Of a stretch of DNA of 7,740 bases, positions 1-5,197 are shown piece after piece (the first letter of the stretch is position 1; each line of letters opens with the position of its first letter). A program made the position numbers and the translations under genes. The stretch spans positions 1 through 7,740 of the forward strand of contig JAEYSQ010000014.1 of NCBI GenBank assembly GCA_023434465.1, written 5' to 3'. The notes beneath the pieces were generated by a model, which saw only the letters and a program-made list of their open reading frames with translations, did not search any database and was not told the origin of the DNA. Source of the stretch: Actinomycetes bacterium (lineage in GTDB: Bacteria; Actinomycetota; Thermoleophilia; Solirubrobacterales; 70-9).

Positions 1-1
1 G

Positions 2-5
2 CTAG
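2..5. repeat. Target-site duplication CTAG, left copy
   Basis: The tetranucleotide CTAG directly abuts the left end of the insertion sequence and is matched by CTAG at 1886-1889 on the right. Four-base duplications are normal for IS1380-family insertions. Because CTAG is palindromic, direct and inverted repetition cannot be told apart here. Confidence 0.7.
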
Positions 6-20
6 CCCTTAACCAAGCGT
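6..20 (+). repeat. Left terminal inverted repeat of the IS1380 element
   Basis: CCCTTAACCAAGCGT matches the reverse complement of 1871-1885 at 14 of 15 positions; only position 13 differs (C here, A on the other side). Such ends are where the transposase binds and cuts. The last part of this repeat also forms one arm of a 7-bp palindrome at 11-28. Confidence 0.85.
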
Positions 21-28
21 TCTTGGTT
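11..28. repeat. Perfect 7-bp palindrome overlapping the IS left end
   Basis: AACCAAG (11-17) and CTTGGTT (22-28) are exact reverse complements separated by CGTT, giving a possible 7-bp stem with a 4-nt loop. It begins inside the left terminal repeat and extends past it. It could mark an inner transposase-binding element or act on transcripts entering from outside. Neither role can be shown from sequence alone. Confidence 0.6.
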
Positions 29-133
29 TGGCATTTCTTCGGATGTGGGCAGAAAAGTCGAAATCCTTCGGTGTTTTGCGGGGTCTCATGGGGTGTTGAC
101 GAACCATGAGCCGCAAGCACAAAAGGATTTCGA

Positions 134-1678
134 GTGAGGACCATCCTCCGCAATCGCATCGATGCCCGCAAGCGCCGCAACGTCCATCGCCTCGACAAGG
201 ACCGGCTTCCCGACGATCTCTCACGGCCGATGATGCGGCCCGCCACTCCCCGCTACGAAGTCGCGGGACGCTCGGTCGCCACGGCCTATGGCGGCATCGG
301 GCTCATCCACCAGTTGGTCCAGCAGCTGAAGCTGCCTCAGGCGATCAACTCCCGACTGCATCTGTTCCGCCTCCATCTGCCCTATCACGAGTCAGACCAC
401 GTCATCAGCCTGGCCTACAACGCCCTGTGTGACGGACAGTCTCTGGAAGATCTCGAGGTCCGCCGGCAGGACGAGGCCTACCTGAACCTGCTGGGAGCCG
501 AGAGGATCCCCGATCCCACCACCGCCGGAGACTTCTGCCGACGGTTCCGTCCCGAAGATCTGGACGCCCTGCAGGCCGCCTTCGACGACGTCCGCCGCCA
601 GATCTGGGCGCAGCAGCCCTCTGAGTTCTTCGACGAGGCCCGGATCGAAGCCGACGGCACAATGGTCGAGACCGGGGCCTCGTGCAAACAGGGGATCCAC
701 ATCAATCACAAGGGAATGTGGGGCTACCACCCGCTGGTCCTGACGCTGGCCAACACCGGCGAGGTGCTGCGGCTGGTGAACCGGTCCGGCAACCGGCCCA
801 GCCACGAAGGGGCGGCGGGGCAGTTCGACCAGTGCATCACGCTCTGCCGCGAAGCCGGCTTCCGCAGGATCGTGCTCCGGGGAGACACCGACTTCTCCCA
901 GTCAGAGCATCTCGACCGCTGGCACGAGCCGGGAGATGTGAGCTTCCTCTTCGGCTACGACAGCACCGCCCGCCTGCAGACGATGGCCGACGAGTTGCCG
1001 GAGACCGACTGGAAACCGCTGCAGCGGCCGGCGAAGTACGAAGTGCGGACGGAGCCCCGAAGAAAGCCGGAGCCGGTCCGGCAGGCCATCGTGGAGGCCT
1101 GCCGCTTCAAGGACATCCGGACGGTGGAGGAGTGGGTCACCGAGATGCCCTACAGGCCCCTGGCCTGCCGGCACACCTACCGGATGGTGATCCTCCGCAA
1201 GACGCTGGAGATCAGCGACCCCCGCCAGGGGAAGCTGTTCGAGACGTACCGGTACTTCTTCTGGATCACGAACGATCTGAAACGGTCTGCCAGGGAACTC
1301 GTGTTCTCTGCCAACGACCGCTGCCAGCAGGAGAACGTGATCGCGCAGCTGAAGTCCCTCCGGGCTCTGCACTCTCCGGTCGACAACCTGACGTCGAACG
1401 GGGCCTACATGCTGATGACCGCCCTGGCCTGGAACCTCAAGGCCTGGCTGGCCCTCCGTCTTCCCGAAGAGAAGGGACGGTGGGGCGAGCGACACCAGGC
1501 CCAGAAGCAGACCCTGCTGAAGCAGGAGTTCCGGACCTTCCTGAAGTTCTGGATGCGGATCCCGTGCCAGGTCCTCTCGAGCGGCCGGAGACTGGTGCTT
1601 CGTGTGCTGTCCTGGAATGAGTGGCAACCGGTGTTCTTCCGGCTGGCGGAGTCGCTGGCGTATCCGCTCAGGCGGTGA
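134..1678 (+). CDS. IS1380-family DDE transposase
   Basis: This 514-residue transposase would cut and move the surrounding element. The catalytic DDE set can be read directly: D174 in EADGT, D251 in VLRGDTDF, and E400 in CQQENVIAQLK. The LRGD-x-x-F block and the E followed by N-x-I-x-Q-L-K and a hydrophobic helix (residues about 423-441) are typical of IS1380 transposases. The N-terminal part (about 1-40) is strongly basic and may bind DNA. The chosen start is GTG at 134. It is the first start codon after an in-frame stop (TGA at 107-109) and follows AAAAGG at 121-126 with 7-nt spacing. An ATG at 106 lies in another frame and cannot start this protein without a frameshift. The frame is uninterrupted, and the length is at the upper end for the family. 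No second IS gene is seen. The protein is probably functional. Confidence 0.92.
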   Translation: MRTILRNRIDARKRRNVHRLDKDRLPDDLSRPMMRPATPRYEVAGRSVATAYGGIGLIHQLVQQLKLPQAINSRLHLFRLHLPYHESDHVISLAYNALCDGQSLEDLEVRRQDEAYLNLLGAERIPDPTTAGDFCRRFRPEDLDALQAAFDDVRRQIWAQQPSEFFDEARIEADGTMVETGASCKQGIHINHKGMWGYHPLVLTLANTGEVLRLVNRSGNRPSHEGAAGQFDQCITLCREAGFRRIVLRGDTDFSQSEHLDRWHEPGDVSFLFGYDSTARLQTMADELPETDWKPLQRPAKYEVRTEPRRKPEPVRQAIVEACRFKDIRTVEEWVTEMPYRPLACRHTYRMVILRKTLEISDPRQGKLFETYRYFFWITNDLKRSARELVFSANDRCQQENVIAQLKSLRALHSPVDNLTSNGAYMLMTALAWNLKAWLALRLPEEKGRWGERHQAQKQTLLKQEFRTFLKFWMRIPCQVLSSGRRLVLRVLSWNEWQPVFFRLAESLAYPLRR

Positions 1679-1682
1679 GTTG

Positions 1683-1722
1683 GGGCTCACCGGGATCGTG
1701 CGGCCGCTCGCCCGGTGAGCCC
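1683..1722 (+). terminator. Perfect 12-bp hairpin just after the transposase stop
   Basis: GGGCTCACCGGG (1683-1694) and CCCGGTGAGCCC (1711-1722) are exact reverse complements with a 16-nt loop that itself contains the palindrome GCGGCCGC. The structure starts 4 nt after the transposase stop codon. No T-run follows on either strand, so it is not a classical intrinsic terminator. It could stabilise the transposase mRNA 3' end, or weaken readthrough toward the convergent rpsA gene. Role is inferred; the inverted repeat itself is certain. Confidence 0.55.
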
Positions 1723-1870
1723 AATGGACCTCGCAGTCCTTCTGCCCGCCGCTGACCCTCAACGCGACGAAAGACGAACCAGCCCACCAGACACCGCCGA
1801 TCCGCCTCCCGACGCCATCGCGACACGGCCTCAGTCCGCCTCCTCCTCAGGCCTCAAGACCGTTCGCCGT

Positions 1871-1885
1871 ACGCTTGTTTAAGGG
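1871..1885 (-). repeat. Right terminal inverted repeat of the IS1380 element
   Basis: ACGCTTGTTTAAGGG is the inverted partner of 6-20 with a single mismatch. Unlike the left end, it is not part of a local palindrome, so the two ends are not equivalent in secondary structure. Confidence 0.85.
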
Positions 1886-1889
1886 CTAG
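1886..1889. repeat. Target-site duplication CTAG, right copy
   Basis: This is the right-hand partner of the CTAG at 2-5, immediately outside the right inverted repeat. Its preservation next to intact ends indicates that the element has not been rearranged since insertion. Confidence 0.7.
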
Positions 1890-1963
1890 CGCGTGCCGGC
1901 TAATCTAACGAACCCCAAATCCTAGCGGTGCGAAAACACCAGGAATGGTTGTCCCCGGCCGGG

Positions 1964-2003
1964 AAAAAGAAAACACCCCGGAGTCCGTTGGACTCCGGGG
2001 TGT
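1964..2003 (-). terminator. Intrinsic terminator of rpsA
   Basis: A perfect 14-bp stem (1973-1986 with 1990-2003, GC-rich, 3-nt loop) is followed on the minus strand by TTTCTTTTT (1972-1964). This is the classic Rho-independent arrangement, about 31 nt past the rpsA stop codon. Read on the + strand the hairpin is followed by TCGCATC, not a T-run, so it should act mainly on leftward transcripts from rpsA and not on transcripts leaving the insertion sequence. Confidence 0.93.
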
Positions 2004-2034
2004 CGCATCAGCAGCTGACGGTTCAGGCCGACCG

Positions 2035-3813
<1,779 letters not shown>

Positions 3814-3818
3814 GGGAA

Positions 3819-3823
3819 CCCTT
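3819..3823 (-). promoter_or_regulatory. Shine-Dalgarno of rpsA
   Basis: On the minus strand AAGGG lies 5 nt upstream of the rpsA ATG at 3811-3813. It supports this start codon. It is a moderate match, and spacing is at the short end of the usual range. Confidence 0.55.
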
Positions 3824-3889
3824 GCGCGTTGCCGCGCCTCCAGTCAACGTTCCTGGAGTCCTGCTGCTGGTTATGACCTTTCTAAGCAC

Positions 3890-3931
3890 GACTGGCGGCA
3901 GGTCACCATGACCCGCCTTACAGGCGCAGTC
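3890..3931 (-). promoter_or_regulatory. Candidate structured leader element upstream of rpsA
   Basis: Three inverted repeats pack into 42 bases: an outer pair GACTG (3890-3894) with CAGTC (3927-3931), an inner pair GGTCA (3901-3905) with TGACC (3909-3913), and CGCC (3914-3917) with GGCG (3923-3926). As minus-strand RNA this can fold as a three-helix junction about 77-118 nt before the start codon. An alternative longer hairpin pairs GGCGG with CCGCC and would break the CGCC/GGCG helix. Bacterial S1 genes are known to be self-regulated through leader structure in E. coli, so a role here is plausible but unproven. Helices are short and could arise by chance. Confidence 0.3.
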
Positions 3932-4149
3932 CCGCCCGGAAAAATCGGAAGTGCGGAAAGGTAACAGACGCAAGAGGTTCTGCCTATCCCGGCTGGGAGA
4001 AACGAGCGGGAGGCGGCTGCCGGATCATTGCCGGCGGGCTGAGACGGAGAATCCAAAGCACGAAATCCGAACCCCGCCAGAAGGACCGGAATCCGAAAGA
4101 CCCGCCCGGCGAGCACGTAAAAGCCAACGCCTTCCCGCCATAAAGCCAT

Positions 4150-5034
4150 TTACAGCCGGGGGATCGGTTCAGGGACGCCGCTTTCGCGGAGGGCCCCCGT
4201 TTCGAGGAACCGCCGGCTCGCGGCGATCGTGGCGGGATCGCTCATCAGGAAGGAGTGGAGGACCGGGACCGTCATGAAGTCGGCCGCTCCCGGCAGCCAC
4301 GTCGCCGAGACGCTGACGGTTCCGTCGTCGTCCCCCGGAATGAGGGGGTTGAACCCGGTGGGAGTCCCCCGGGCCCCCGCGATGACGGCGAACTCGAACT
4401 CCGGCGTCGGCAGCGTCGGGATCAGGCCGGCCGCTTCTTCGACCAGCTGCTGCCCGGCCGGTCCGTAGATCGCCTTGAAGAGCATCAGGTCCTTGACGTG
4501 GTTGGCCATCCTCGCACCGAGGTTCGGGACGCCGAGCATCACCATCCGCCGGATCCGCGGATCGGGCGTCCCCATCAGGTAGGCCCGTACGACGAGCCCG
4601 CCCATGCTGTGGACGATGAAGTGGATCTCCTCCACCCCGTCGAGCGATTCGAGGAAGTGCCGCAGGTACTCGGCACACCTCGGGATCGAGACACGCGTGC
4701 TCGGGTAATCGAATCCGAGCGTCGTAAATCCGGCCGCCTGAAGTTCCGGCTCCATCGGCCGGAAGCACCCTGACGACCGGACGATCCCGTGGATCAGCAC
4801 GACGACCTTGCCCGTCATCGGCGGCAGCTGGCGTTCCTGCTGAATCGTCTGCAGCGCCGCCTGGCACTGCTCCCGCGATCCCCAGGCCTGGCGAACGTCA
4901 CTCGGGTCGAGCAGCCGGAAGTGATTCGTGAAGACGTTGGGCTGAATCCGCCAGCCGTGAAAGGCGCAGACGTCTCCCCAGAACTGCAGCCCGCCGAGGG
5001 TCTTCGTCGCGAGGTTCCAGAGGGAGTCGGCCAT
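4150..5034 (-). CDS. Alpha/beta-hydrolase, lipase/esterase type
   Basis: A 294-residue serine hydrolase, probably cleaving an ester or lipid; the substrate cannot be read from the sequence. The fold's landmarks are in order: a beta-strand plus oxyanion-loop motif VVVLIHGIV (77-85), the nucleophile motif VHSMGG with Ser143, an acid in GDDDGTV (most likely Asp237), and His260 in PVLHSF. This spacing matches lipases of the triacylglycerol lipase/LCAT-like group with short lids. The usual first Gly of G-x-S-x-G is Val141 here, a common variant (VHSMGG). No signal peptide or membrane segment is seen at the N-terminus, which suggests a cytoplasmic enzyme. The ATG start at 5034 has no Shine-Dalgarno; the bases before it are pyrimidine-rich, so initiation may be leader-independent or coupled. 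Upstream lies the heptad-repeat element, and downstream a 336-base gap before rpsA. Confidence 0.88.
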   Translation of the reverse strand: MADSLWNLATKTLGGLQFWGDVCAFHGWRIQPNVFTNHFRLLDPSDVRQAWGSREQCQAALQTIQQERQLPPMTGKVVVLIHGIVRSSGCFRPMEPELQAAGFTTLGFDYPSTRVSIPRCAEYLRHFLESLDGVEEIHFIVHSMGGLVVRAYLMGTPDPRIRRMVMLGVPNLGARMANHVKDLMLFKAIYGPAGQQLVEEAAGLIPTLPTPEFEFAVIAGARGTPTGFNPLIPGDDDGTVSVSATWLPGAADFMTVPVLHSFLMSDPATIAASRRFLETGALRESGVPEPIPRL

Positions 5035-5043
5035 GGGAAGGGG

Positions 5044-5085
5044 GGAGGTGTTAGGTGCTAGGTTCTAGGTGTTAGGTTCTAGGGC
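5044..5085 (+). repeat. Heptad tandem array, left arm of a facing pair
   Basis: Six successive 7-base units read on the + strand: GGAGGTG, TTAGGTG, CTAGGTT, CTAGGTG, TTAGGTT, CTAGGGC. The core consensus is YTAGGTK. The array ends about 10 bases from the hydrolase start codon. A second array of the same unit in opposite orientation lies at 5139-5187, so the two can pair; aligned from their outer ends, 30 of the first 35 positions match. It resembles in kind, not in sequence, the heptanucleotide tandem repeats of cyanobacteria. Function is unknown. Confidence 0.9.
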
Positions 5086-5138
5086 CGGGGACGTGGCGTT
5101 GTCGACACCTGGCCTCTGAAGTGTTCCACGCGCAACTC

Positions 5139-5187
5139 CCTCTAAAACCTAAAACCTAACACCTAACACCTAACACCGAGCACCTCC
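5139..5187 (-). repeat. Heptad tandem array, right arm of a facing pair
   Basis: Seven units read on the minus strand from 5187 down: GGAGGTG, CTCGGTG, TTAGGTG, TTAGGTG, TTAGGTT, TTAGGTT, TTAGAGG. The array starts 10 bases after the stop codon of the propeller gene. It is cleaner than the left arm (four units are exact TTAGGTK) and one unit longer. Between the arms lies a unique core (about 5086-5138) with no obvious gene. Together the arms and core fill the whole 163-base gap between the two genes. Confidence 0.9.
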
Positions 5188-5197
5188 TCCGCTCTCT

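Larger units (their letters stand above)
6..1885 (+). mobile_element. Complete IS1380-family insertion sequence (1880 bp)
   Basis: An intact insertion sequence. The two ends are inverted copies of each other over 15 bases with one mismatch (6-20 against 1871-1885). A CTAG tetranucleotide flanks both ends as a direct repeat, and the interior carries one full-length DDE transposase reading in from the left end. A length near 1.9 kb, a single transposase gene and a 4-bp target duplication all fit the IS1380 family. The outermost bases (G at 1, C at 1890) continue the inverted symmetry only because CTAG is itself a palindrome. An alternative reading puts the ends at 1 and 1890 with no visible duplication, but family convention (ends beginning CC) favours 6-1885. 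Base composition resembles the surrounding genes, so it probably comes from the same or a similar host lineage. It lies downstream of the rpsA terminator and disrupts no visible gene. Confidence 0.9.
3814..4149 (-). other. Non-coding gap holding the rpsA leader and probable promoter
   Basis: These 336 bases separate the hydrolase stop from the rpsA start. I see no convincing gene: the short open frames here have no family resemblance and poor starts. The stretch should contain the rpsA promoter and 5' leader, but no clear -35/-10 pair stands out; planctomycete promoters are poorly defined. A weak 5-bp hairpin (4019-4023 with 4031-4035) lacks a T-run, so no firm terminator for the hydrolase gene is visible, and readthrough into rpsA is possible. 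The nested inverted repeats at 3890-3931 are listed separately. Confidence 0.6.

Noticed and set aside
682..1620. A 312-codon + strand frame inside the transposase gene
   Set aside because: It is a shifted frame of the transposase, with Ala/Gly/Pro/Arg-rich low-complexity composition and no motif.
902..1762. A 286-codon minus-strand frame opposite the transposase
   Set aside because: It is an antisense shadow with no recognisable domain; the DDE transposase on the other strand explains the coding signal.
1954..1963. The palindrome CCCGGCCGGG next to the rpsA terminator
   Set aside because: It is a short GC-rich palindrome of a kind expected by chance at this base composition, with no partner or context that suggests a function.
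3871..4149. A possible 92-residue minus-strand gene between the hydrolase and rpsA
   Set aside because: The composition is irregular, no Shine-Dalgarno or family resemblance is visible, and it would fill the region where the rpsA promoter and leader must lie.
5041..5190. A CRISPR array
   Set aside because: The repeats are 7-base units without spacers and in two opposing arrays; there are no cas genes in the window.
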